From NCBI GenBank assembly GCA_018712125.1, contig DVHM01000151.1, positions 1 through 22,287 of the forward strand: DNA of 22,287 nt. Direction: 5' to 3'. Of this stretch, positions 1 through 6,368 are shown piece by piece. Source of the DNA: Pullilachnospira_A gallistercoris. Lineage in GTDB: Bacteria > Bacillota > Clostridia > Lachnospirales > Lachnospiraceae. A model generated the notes under the pieces. The model was given only the letters and a program-made list of their open reading frames with translations, was not told where the DNA came from and made no database searches. The first letter of the stretch is position 1, and each line of letters opens with the position of its first letter. A program made the position numbers and the translations under genes.

Positions 1-86
1 TTATTTTCCTGTTCCAGATCTTCTTCCAGCTTCTCGATCTCTTTTTCTTTTTCGATCTCTTTTTCCTTTGCGGGAACATCCGACAT
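1..86 (-). CDS. N-terminus of unknown highly charged protein (partial)
   Basis: Only the first 28 codons lie in the window; the frame is still open at base 1. Reading starts at an ATG at 86-84, preceded by a strong ribosome binding site (GGAAGGGGG) about eight bases upstream and by a good promoter at 123-151. The visible peptide starts MSDVPAKEKEIEKEKEIEKL and is almost entirely Lys/Glu with regularly spaced Ile and Leu, so it probably forms a charged helix or coiled coil. There is no signal peptide or recognisable domain. The function cannot be stated from this fragment. Confidence 0.6.
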   Translation of the reverse strand, partial: MSDVPAKEKEIEKEKEIEKLEEDLEQEN

Positions 87-122
87 GGCGTCATCCCCCT
101 TCCTGCGTATAATATGTTTTTT

Positions 123-151
123 ATTATAATCAATGAAGCCGTAAATTGCAA
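123..151 (-). promoter_or_regulatory. Sigma-A type promoter for the partial gene at 86
   Basis: On the minus strand there is a perfect -10 box TATAAT (128-123) and a -35 box TTGCAA (151-146, 4/6 to consensus), separated by 17 bases. The predicted start lies about 30 bases upstream of the ATG at 86. Confidence 0.6.
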
Positions 152-242
152 TAAAATGCAGACAGTTCGGGCGTCGGTTCCATCATCAGCCAATCCGCGC
201 CCCGGGCATCTGTTTAAGCTCCGATTCTGATCCCAGCATGAC

Positions 243-268
243 AAAAGGCAGCGTTTCCGCTGCCTTTT
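243..268 (-). terminator. Intrinsic terminator of the Rpn-type gene
   Basis: A perfect 11-bp stem (AAAAGGCAGCG, loop TTTC, CGCTGCCTTTT) begins two bases after the stop codon of the gene at 270-1169. On the minus strand the descending arm ends in a run of T. The AT-rich ends make it symmetrical, so it could stop transcription in both directions. Confidence 0.75.
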
Positions 269-269
269 C

Positions 270-1169
270 TCATACTTTTAATCCGTACTCATCCAGCAAT
301 TTCTGCTGAAAATCGCTGTCCTTCGTGGAACGCTTCAGATCTTCAATCCGTCCATCCTTAATCAAAAGATCATTCAGCCTGTTCAGAGCACGGCGATCCC
401 GTTCTATACCGCGCTGCATACCGCGTTGCTCTCCACGCTTTTCCCTGTAATCCAGTACCTCACACATTGTGATATCTTCCCCCTTCCTCACAGTTTTCCT
501 GACCTCTTCATACCGATGATCTCCGGTTACCGCCTTCATCATCTTCAGAAAGGCATCCACATGTTTGATAACCTTTTTCTTGGGCTTATATCCCGGATCC
601 GTCCGGGACCTCACAAAATATTCCGCCACAACCCCGAAATCACTCCGGAACATCGCCAGCTGCTCCTCCGACAGATAGCTGATCTCAAACACGTTGATAC
701 TGAAATCATTGACGTAAGGGCGGAGCTCCTCCGGCACCTCAAGCTTTTCGTAAAGGCTTCTCGCCTTCTCCCAGCGCTGCTTTCCGAAGTACAGCACCAG
801 TGTGATGACCGGATAGAAATGATTCTCCTCTCCGTCCAGTAATTGACTTTTGTAGCTGGCGCCCTCGTAACTAAATACCCGCAACGGCATGTTCTCGTCA
901 GGCTTTGTCTGATTCTCCAGCCCCAGCAGGGCGATGACAATCTTCCCATGCTTCCACCGCTTGACCACGTCTCTCTCCTGCTCGTGGAGCACACCGTCGT
1001 CCGACTTAAACTGCGACCTGGCACTGGTATCCACCAGATCCTCCGGCAACACCCTCTGCTCGCCGTCAAACAACACTCCTGTTCTCTCGCAGGAAATACA
1101 GTATTGTCTGAATGGGAGTGTTCCTTTTACTGAAAATCCTGCCCTTGATGAAATGAATGTGAAAAGCAT
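270..1169 (-). CDS. Rpn-family recombination-promoting nuclease/putative transposase, N-terminus altered
   Basis: The 299-residue product matches the Rpn/YhgA-like (PD-(D/E)XK) family from GVLFDGEQRVLPEDL (about residue 31) onward. Visible are the LLGLENQT segment (family catalytic ExQ element), the VITLVLYFG strand, and a C-terminal tail ending in a charged helical region. Family members normally begin with a conserved stretch containing an FAD-x-FN element before the LFDGEQ part. Here the first 30 residues (MLFTFISSRAGFSVKG...) do not resemble it, and the ATG at 1169 has no ribosome binding site. A promoter-like sequence remains upstream (1244-1272). I infer that the 5' end was replaced or lost, so the product may be inactive or untranslated. 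Family members are described as DNA nucleases that promote recombination; no neighbour suggests a host pathway. Confidence 0.7.
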   Translation of the reverse strand: MLFTFISSRAGFSVKGTLPFRQYCISCERTGVLFDGEQRVLPEDLVDTSARSQFKSDDGVLHEQERDVVKRWKHGKIVIALLGLENQTKPDENMPLRVFSYEGASYKSQLLDGEENHFYPVITLVLYFGKQRWEKARSLYEKLEVPEELRPYVNDFSINVFEISYLSEEQLAMFRSDFGVVAEYFVRSRTDPGYKPKKKVIKHVDAFLKMMKAVTGDHRYEEVRKTVRKGEDITMCEVLDYREKRGEQRGMQRGIERDRRALNRLNDLLIKDGRIEDLKRSTKDSDFQQKLLDEYGLKV

Positions 1170-1243
1170 AGATTTTCAGAAAAGCTTTTAGATATTATCA
1201 AGAATATAGAATCGTTTTAAGAAAATATATATGCTTTGAGCCG

Positions 1244-1272
1244 ATTATACCATCACGATACAGAAAGTACAA
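1244..1272 (-). promoter_or_regulatory. Candidate promoter of the Rpn-type gene with palindromic GAAAGTA element
   Basis: On the minus strand, TATAAT (1249-1244) is preceded after 17 bases by TTGTAC (1272-1267, 3/6). The -35 region lies within a perfect inverted repeat, GAAAGTA-CAAC-TACTTTC (1263-1280). Another GAAAGTAG occurs at 1368-1375, just after the -10 box of the divergent gene at 1420. The region 1170-1419 otherwise shows no gene. Confidence 0.45.
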
Positions 1273-1338
1273 CTACTTTCGAAAAAGAAAAGAAAAAATG
1301 CCCAAGTTTCCGGCAGAAAAATAAGAACATTACGCTAA

Positions 1339-1367
1339 TTGACGCTCTGGTCCACAGCTGTTATGAT
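1339..1367 (+). promoter_or_regulatory. Sigma-A type promoter of the gene at 1420
   Basis: TTGACG (1339-1344) and TATGAT (1362-1367) are separated by 17 bases. Each box differs from consensus at one position. The leader to the ATG at 1420 would be about 45 bases. Confidence 0.65.
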
Positions 1368-1419
1368 GAAAGTAGTTCCAGATAGGCTTTCTTTTCTATG
1401 AGAACGAGGGGGGATATTT

Positions 1420-2022
1420 ATGAAAAAGAAGGACGACCATCTTTTTGCACGTCTGGATAAACGTTTTTACACCATTCTTACCGCACTGATTCTGATTGGA
1501 TTTGTCATTGCGTTGGTTATCATGTTTTCCCGCATCCTGTTTATCGCTGACAACACAGAGATAGATTCAGACCAGCCCTACGAGGCGCAGCACGCCGAAA
1601 TTCCGGTTACGCTGAAGGAGCTGGGATTCTCCGTCGAAGGGGAAGAGAGCACCGCGAGCGTAGAAAATTCCGGCTCCGCGTCCGCCATCATCTATCAGTA
1701 CGAAAATCTGTACTATCTCGAGGACGGCAGTTATGATGATTACTGCCAATATGGCGCATATGTCTGCAATAACGGAATATGGGCGGACAATTTTCTGAAC
1801 CAGAAGGAGGATCTTGCGGAAGTTTCTCCGGAAATGTGTGACCTGTGGGGCGCCGACAGCGGCTATCAGGTAGGCAGCGGCGAGGAGGCCGGCAGACTCT
1901 ACTTCCAATATGGCGACAACCTGCTCTATTGGCAGTCCAATGAGACTTTGAACGACGACCAGACCGCCATGTTCCTGGATCGAATGAAGACATATTTTGA
2001 AAACATGACGCCGATCTATTAA
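1420..2022 (+). CDS. Unknown membrane-anchored extracytoplasmic protein
   Basis: The 200-residue protein starts at an ATG with a strong GAGGGGGG ribosome binding site. Residues 1-15 are basic, followed by one hydrophobic segment (about 16-41, TILTALILIGFVIALVIMF) without a lipobox or clear cleavage site, so I expect a single N-terminal anchor with the rest outside the cell. The outer part is acidic and rich in Tyr, Asn and Gly, with a close Cys pair (CQYGAYVC) and a third Cys (EMCDLW). It reads like a small beta-rich domain. I do not recognise the family. The small gene that follows starts within 30 bases and is probably co-transcribed. Confidence 0.75.
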   Translation: MKKKDDHLFARLDKRFYTILTALILIGFVIALVIMFSRILFIADNTEIDSDQPYEAQHAEIPVTLKELGFSVEGEESTASVENSGSASAIIYQYENLYYLEDGSYDDYCQYGAYVCNNGIWADNFLNQKEDLAEVSPEMCDLWGADSGYQVGSGEEAGRLYFQYGDNLLYWQSNETLNDDQTAMFLDRMKTYFENMTPIY

Positions 2023-2049
2023 GCAATGATCACGAAAGGCACACAGATA

Positions 2050-2319
2050 ATGATGAATATTTCAGGCAAAAAGAAAGAACTTTACATCGGCTCAGACAGA
2101 GAGACTTTCGATCGTATATGCTCTCTGCTGGCCGATGCCGGCATTCCTTTCCACCATAAGACAGAGGATACCTCCGCCAACGCATCGCCGGTCCGGGGCT
2201 ATTCCATCGGCATTGCCGGGAGGGCCCCGGCCGGCACCACGTTATACTATATTTACGTCTCCGCGAAGGACTACGAAACCGCCAGCGCGCTGCTGTTCAA
2301 CGGGAAAAAGAACATCTGA
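2050..2319 (+). CDS. Small DUF2007-like protein
   Basis: About 89 residues. An upstream ATG at 2026 is in frame, but GAAAGG at 2033-2038 fits the ATGs at 2050 or 2053 better. The pattern ELYIGSDRETFDRICSLLAD, then AGIPFHH, then IYVSAKDYETASALL resembles the DUF2007 'putative signal transducing protein' fold: a short beta strand, a helix that picks one of two peptides, and a second strand-helix unit ending in 'V...DYE.A..LL'. The match is by eye only. It follows the membrane protein at 1420 by 27 bases and probably shares its transcript. It converges with the GNAT gene at 2337 with only 17 bases between the stops and no visible terminator. Confidence 0.65.
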   Translation: MMNISGKKKELYIGSDRETFDRICSLLADAGIPFHHKTEDTSANASPVRGYSIGIAGRAPAGTTLYYIYVSAKDYETASALLFNGKKNI

Positions 2320-2336
2320 TAGCGGTGCCGCTTCCC

Positions 2337-3179
2337 TTACAATATCCGTTCATACCACACAATCTCCCCTTCCGGGCAAATGTCTCCACGCCCGGCACCA
2401 TTGCGGTTTTCCGCGCTCCTCTCCGGCTTTTTCTCCGCAAATCCCAGTCTTCGCAGCAGAGCTGTCGATGGGAGATTGTCTCGATGCGTTCGGGCAAAGA
2501 TCCTTCGCAACCCCAGTTCTTTCCCGGCATAGGCTAAAATAGCGGCACACACCTCCGTGGCAATTCCCTGCTGCTGCCGATCCGGTCGAATCACATACCC
2601 CAGTTCCGCCTCCCCGTCTCCACAGTCCTCATTAGTCTCAATCCCAGCCCGCCCGATCAGCTCTCCGGTCTTCTTATCAAGCACCAGCCAGAATCCGTAC
2701 CCGAAAATTCCATAGGCGTAACGGATATAGTCCCTCTGATAAGCGGCCTCCTGCTCATGGGGTTCCAGAGGTTCCGTATAATCTGTGATCCCCGGCCAGG
2801 CGTAAAGTTCCTCCAGGGCTGCCAGATCTTCCATGGCAAATTCCCGAACCAGACACCGCTCCGTGGTAAGAATCGTCCACGGTATCCCCTTCTGTCTCTG
2901 GTAAATCCGCTCAAAATCCTCATACGCCATCTCCTCGGGATGCAGCACCGCATAGGGGCAGATGAAAGATTCCGCGCCTTCCCGGCCCACTGCTTCCTGC
3001 AGAGCTGTCTCGTCCGAAGATACCGTCTCATCCAGGGCCACCGCAATACCCCGGTGCATCAGGCTCCTGGCCCAAGATCCATCCGCCGTAACGACAAGAA
3101 GATCATCCAGCTCTTCTCGTGACATCTGCCGGATGATCTTCTCCATATCCTGTTTCGTTTCGCCGTAAAGCAGCCGCAT
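2337..3179 (-). CDS. GNAT-family N-acetyltransferase with HAD-like N-terminal extension
   Basis: The C-terminal part (from IPWTILTTERCLVREF, about residue 100, to about 260) is a RimJ/RimL-type GNAT domain. It shows ELGYVIRPDRQQQGIATEV, the acetyl-CoA pyrophosphate loop in the form QxxGIA, and the late NLPSTALLRRLGF element. The first 95 residues are not GNAT; LLVVTADGSWARSLMHRGIA looks like the second half of a HAD-type phosphatase fold, where a domain mutated away from catalysis would be a guess. I chose the ATG at 3179-3177, which shares one base with the TGA of araD (TGATG), so translation is probably coupled. Substrate unknown. It is the last gene of the pentose operon. Confidence 0.8.
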   Translation of the reverse strand: MRLLYGETKQDMEKIIRQMSREELDDLLVVTADGSWARSLMHRGIAVALDETVSSDETALQEAVGREGAESFICPYAVLHPEEMAYEDFERIYQRQKGIPWTILTTERCLVREFAMEDLAALEELYAWPGITDYTEPLEPHEQEAAYQRDYIRYAYGIFGYGFWLVLDKKTGELIGRAGIETNEDCGDGEAELGYVIRPDRQQQGIATEVCAAILAYAGKELGLRRIFARTHRDNLPSTALLRRLGFAEKKPERSAENRNGAGRGDICPEGEIVWYERIL

Positions 3180-3874
3180 CAATTCTGCCCGTAGTAGGCA
3201 TTTGCCCCGTGCTTGCGGTAAAAATGCTTATCCCGGATGCAATCCGGTGCCTTCTCCACCTTGGGGTTGACCTGCTCGGTCAAAAGCGCCATCTTGGCCA
3301 CTTCCTCCAGAACCACCGCATGGTACACCGCCTGATCCGCATCCTTTCCCCAGGTAAAGGGGCCGTGATTCTTGCAGATTACCCCCGGCGTATACTCTGG
3401 ATTCAATCCCCGCTCCTCGAAGGTCTCGATGATGACGGTTCCCGTATTTTTCTCGTAGGCCTCATCAATCTCCTGCGGAGTCAGATTTCTCGTACAGGGG
3501 ATGCTGCCGAGGAAATAGTCCGCATGGGTAGTTCCGTAAAGGGGAATATCTCTGCCAGCCTGGGCCCAGGCCACCGCATAGGTGGAATGGGTGTGCACCA
3601 CACCGCCGATCTGATCATACTTCTTGTACAGTTCCAGATGGGTAGCCGTGTCAGAGGACGGTTTGTATTTTCCCTCCACCACATTGCCTTCAAGATCCAC
3701 AACCACCATATCCTCCGGGGTCAGATCCTCATATTCCACTCCGCTGGGCTTAATGACAAACAGCCCCTTCTCACGGTCAATGCCGCTGACATTGCCCCAG
3801 GTAAAGGTAACCAGGCCCCTCTTGGGAAGCTCCATATTGGCCTCATAGACCTGTTTTTTCAACTCTTCTAACAT
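3179..3874 (-). CDS. araD: L-ribulose-5-phosphate 4-epimerase
   Basis: A class II aldolase/epimerase-family protein that interconverts L-ribulose 5-phosphate and D-xylulose 5-phosphate. Visible landmarks are the phosphate-binding TFTWGNVSGID and SSDTATH segments and the metal-site histidines in GGVVHTHSTYAVAWAQAG, TTHADYFLG and CKNHGPFTWG. The in-frame ATG at 3886 lacks a ribosome binding site, whereas GGAGG lies five bases before the ATG at 3874. That start gives 231 residues, the length of the E. coli enzyme. It follows the FGGY kinase and overlaps the GNAT gene. No araA isomerase is in the window. Confidence 0.93.
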   Translation of the reverse strand: MLEELKKQVYEANMELPKRGLVTFTWGNVSGIDREKGLFVIKPSGVEYEDLTPEDMVVVDLEGNVVEGKYKPSSDTATHLELYKKYDQIGGVVHTHSTYAVAWAQAGRDIPLYGTTHADYFLGSIPCTRNLTPQEIDEAYEKNTGTVIIETFEERGLNPEYTPGVICKNHGPFTWGKDADQAVYHAVVLEEVAKMALLTEQVNPKVEKAPDCIRDKHFYRKHGANAYYGQN

Positions 3875-3906
3875 ACGTTCCTCCATCTCAAGTCCACAGA
3901 AAAGCT

Positions 3907-3931
3907 CTGCGGCAGAACATCCGCCGCAGAT
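3907..3931 (-). other. Intercistronic hairpin between kinase and araD
   Basis: An 8-bp perfect stem (TCTGCGGC / GCCGCAGA) with a 9-base loop sits in the 85-base gap between the kinase stop and the araD start. On the minus strand it is not followed directly by a T run, so it is more likely an RNA processing or stability element than a terminator. On the plus strand it is followed by TTTTT. Confidence 0.5.
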
Positions 3932-3959
3932 TTTTCACAGACGTTATATCACAGATTCT

Positions 3960-5549
3960 TTACCACAGATGGTCTACCGCAGCTCTTTCCACTGCAAGAC
4001 CTGCTTTGTAATTCTCCATAAATGCTTCAAAGCCGGCCACCATTTCTTCTTTCGGCTCTTCGATTTCGCACGCTGCATCGGCAAACACCTCCTGCTCCAG
4101 ATAGACGTCCAGAGGAAGCTTCTCCCCGCTTATCATATAGTTGGCGAGAATCGCCATACCCCAGGCACCGCCCTCTCCCGCCGTCTCCATGACCGCGATG
4201 GGTGTATTGCAGGCCGCCGCAAGAATACTCTGGCCCACCCCCTTGGTCTTGAAGAGTCCGCCGTGTCCGGTAATTCGGTCAATGGCCACCTTCTCCTCTT
4301 TCAGGAGGATATCCATGCCGGTCTTCAGGGCTCCAAGGGATGTGTACAGATGCGTCCGCATAAAGTTGGACAGGGTAAATGCCGCATCCGGCTTGCGGAC
4401 GAACAGGGGTCTTCCCTCCTCAAACCCGGTCACATGCTCTCCGGAGAAATAGTTGTAGGCCAGCAGACCGCCACAGTCCGCGTCTCCTTCCAACGCCTTG
4501 TTGTACAGTTTGCCGTACAGATCGTTCATGGACACATCCGCCCCGAAGAGATCCAGCGTCTCCTTGAACAGGTCCACCCAGGCATTCAGATCGGAGGTAC
4601 AGTTATTGCAGTGTACCATCGCCACCGGTTCTCCGGTGGGCGTCGTCACCATATCGATCTCCTCATAAGCCTTTGACAAGGGCTTCTCGGTCACGATCAT
4701 GGAAAATACGCTGGTTCCAGCGGACACGTTTCCTGTCCGCACCCGCACACTGTTGGTGGCGGTCATGCCCGTCCCGGCATCGCCCTCCGGCGGGCACAGA
4801 GGCACGCCCGGCTGCAGCGTTCCGGTGGGATCCAGCTTCTTCGCCCCCTCCGCCGTCAACACGCCTGCATGCTCCCCGGCCACTTTGACTCCCGGGAGAA
4901 TCTCCGCGAGTTTCCAGGGGAATCCCTTATCCGCAACCATCGCATCAAACGTCTCGATCATCTTCGTGTCAAATTGCTTCGTATTGCTGTCGATGGGGAA
5001 CATACCGGATGCCTCGCCCACTCCCAGCACTTTCTCGCCGGTCAGCTGCCAGTGTATGTATCCTGCCAGAGTGGTAAAAAACGCCACATCCTTCACATGC
5101 TCCTCGCCCTTTAAAATTGCCTGATACAGATGGGCGATGCTCCATCTCTGGGGAATGTGAAACCCGAAGGCTTCGGTCAGCTTCAGGGAAGCCTCCTCGG
5201 TCATGGTATTTCTCCAGGTGCGGAAGGGAACCAACAGTTCATCCTTGTCGTTGAATGCCATGTATCCGTGCATCATGGCGGAAAATCCCATGGCTCCCAG
5301 TGTGGTCAGATCGGTGCCATACTGTCTGTTCACGTTCGCAGCCAGCTGCGCGTAAGCGTCCTGCAAACCGCCCCAGATGGCCTTAAGACTGTAAGTCCAG
5401 ATACCGTCCACCAGCTGGTTCTCCCAGGAGTGATCCCCCTGGGCAATAATCTCATTCCTGTCGTTTACCAGCACTGCCTTGATGCGGGTGGAGCCCAGCT
5501 CAATCCCAAGGGCGGTGCGGCCGTCCATAATATCTTCTCTGTAACCCAT
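3960..5549 (-). CDS. FGGY-family carbohydrate kinase, probable L-ribulokinase
   Basis: The 529-residue protein has the FGGY/actin-like ATPase layout. The first phosphate loop is ALGIELGSTRIKAV (about residues 13-26), followed by GFSAMMHGYMAF, and GHGGLFKTKGVGQSILAAAC is the second nucleotide-binding part. Its position between transaldolase and araD argues for phosphorylation of L-ribulose, feeding the epimerase. It is somewhat shorter than classical AraB, so a related ketopentose is possible. The start at 5549 has CGGAGAG just upstream, overlapping the end of the transaldolase gene; the gap is only two bases. A later ATG at 5528 has a weaker site. Confidence 0.85.
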   Translation of the reverse strand: MGYREDIMDGRTALGIELGSTRIKAVLVNDRNEIIAQGDHSWENQLVDGIWTYSLKAIWGGLQDAYAQLAANVNRQYGTDLTTLGAMGFSAMMHGYMAFNDKDELLVPFRTWRNTMTEEASLKLTEAFGFHIPQRWSIAHLYQAILKGEEHVKDVAFFTTLAGYIHWQLTGEKVLGVGEASGMFPIDSNTKQFDTKMIETFDAMVADKGFPWKLAEILPGVKVAGEHAGVLTAEGAKKLDPTGTLQPGVPLCPPEGDAGTGMTATNSVRVRTGNVSAGTSVFSMIVTEKPLSKAYEEIDMVTTPTGEPVAMVHCNNCTSDLNAWVDLFKETLDLFGADVSMNDLYGKLYNKALEGDADCGGLLAYNYFSGEHVTGFEEGRPLFVRKPDAAFTLSNFMRTHLYTSLGALKTGMDILLKEEKVAIDRITGHGGLFKTKGVGQSILAAACNTPIAVMETAGEGGAWGMAILANYMISGEKLPLDVYLEQEVFADAACEIEEPKEEMVAGFEAFMENYKAGLAVERAAVDHLW

Positions 5550-5551
5550 AC

Positions 5552-6205
5552 TTACTCTCCGAATACTGCCTTGTAGTCTTTCTGGAATCTCTCGATTCCC
5601 TGATCTGTCAACGGATGTTTCGTCATCTGCTCAATCACGCTGTAGGGAACCGTCGCGATATCCGCGCCCGCCAGCGCACACTCGGTCACATGCACAGGAT
5701 TGCGGATGCTGGCCGCGATAATCTCGGTATCATATCCGTAATTATCAAAGATCGTCACAATCTCCTCGATCAGATCCACGCCGCTCTGATTGATGTCGTC
5801 CAGTCTGCCCAAAAACGGAGACACGTAGGTTGCGCCCGCCTCAGCTGCCAGAAGCGCCTGGTTCGCGGTAAAGATCAGCGTCACGTTGGTCTTGATGCCC
5901 TCTGCGGAAAGCACTTTCACTGCCTTCAGACCTTCGACGGTCATCGGAATCTTTACAATCATATTGGGATGAATTGCCGCGATCTCACGTCCCTCTTTGA
6001 TCATGCCCTCCGCATCCACTGTGGTGGCCTTTACTTCGCCGCTGATGGGTCCGTCCACAATCGTGGTAATCTCACGGATCACTTCGTTGAAATCTCTTCC
6101 CTCTTTCGCGATCAGGGACGGGTTTGTGGTAACCCCGCTGATAACCCCCATGTCGTTTGCCTTGCGGATGTCCTCAACCTTGGCTGTGTCGATAAATAAT
6201 TTCAT
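5552..6205 (-). CDS. Transaldolase (small Fsa/TalC-type)
   Basis: The 217-residue TIM-barrel protein belongs to the short transaldolase/fructose-6-phosphate aldolase family. MKLFIDTA and GVTTNPSLIAKEG are the N-terminal signatures, and Lys85 in IVKIPMT sits at the Schiff-base position. TNVTLIFTANQALLAAEAGA and SPFLGRLDDI follow as expected. Clostridial members of this subfamily usually act as real transaldolases in the non-oxidative pentose phosphate pathway, but an aldolase activity cannot be excluded by eye. It is first in the operon, has an AAAGGAG ribosome binding site and lies two bases before the kinase. Pathway logic: arabinose-derived xylulose 5-phosphate enters the pentose phosphate pathway, which this enzyme serves. 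Confidence 0.9.
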   Translation of the reverse strand: MKLFIDTAKVEDIRKANDMGVISGVTTNPSLIAKEGRDFNEVIREITTIVDGPISGEVKATTVDAEGMIKEGREIAAIHPNMIVKIPMTVEGLKAVKVLSAEGIKTNVTLIFTANQALLAAEAGATYVSPFLGRLDDINQSGVDLIEEIVTIFDNYGYDTEIIAASIRNPVHVTECALAGADIATVPYSVIEQMTKHPLTDQGIERFQKDYKAVFGE

Positions 6206-6237
6206 ACCTGCTTCTCCTTTTTTCTCTGAAAAATTTG

Positions 6238-6273
6238 TATCCCGGCGGCTCCTGCCGGAAAACCGCCGGGATA
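6238..6273 (-). promoter_or_regulatory. Strong leader hairpin upstream of the transaldolase operon
   Basis: A perfect 11-bp inverted repeat (TATCCCGGCGG / CCGCCGGGATA) with a 14-base loop lies just downstream of the predicted start site and upstream of the transaldolase start. On the minus strand it is followed by CAAATTTTTC, so it could act as a weak terminator or attenuator. A shorter competing stem, CCGGC (6242-6246) with GCCGG (6254-6258), uses part of the same left arm. Confidence 0.55.
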
Positions 6274-6288
6274 TGCGCCTATACTAGA

Positions 6289-6317
6289 ATTATAAACGTT
6301 TTTCCAGCCCTTGTCTT
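6289..6317 (-). promoter_or_regulatory. Proximal promoter of the pentose operon
   Basis: On the minus strand, a perfect TATAAT (6294-6289) and AAGACA (6317-6312, 4/6) are spaced by 17 bases. The 8-bp palindrome AAACGTTT (6294-6301) begins on the first base of the -10 box and runs into the spacer. It has the central CG typical of LacI-family operators, but it is too short to name a regulator. Confidence 0.6.
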
Positions 6318-6325
6318 ACCTTTTT

Positions 6326-6354
6326 TTGATATAATCAGGTTATTTTTTTGTCAA
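6326..6354 (-). promoter_or_regulatory. Possible distal promoter of the pentose operon
   Basis: On the minus strand, a perfect TTGACA (6354-6349) is followed after 17 bases by TATCAA (6331-6326, 4/6). It starts 15 bases beyond the dapL stop codon. I see no stem-loop terminator for dapL in this gap. Confidence 0.4.
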
Positions 6355-6368
6355 ATTCCGGTTTTTCT

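Noticed and set aside
6292..6306. CcpA cre site in the pentose promoter
   Set aside because: The sequence around the central CG deviates at several fixed positions of the cre consensus.
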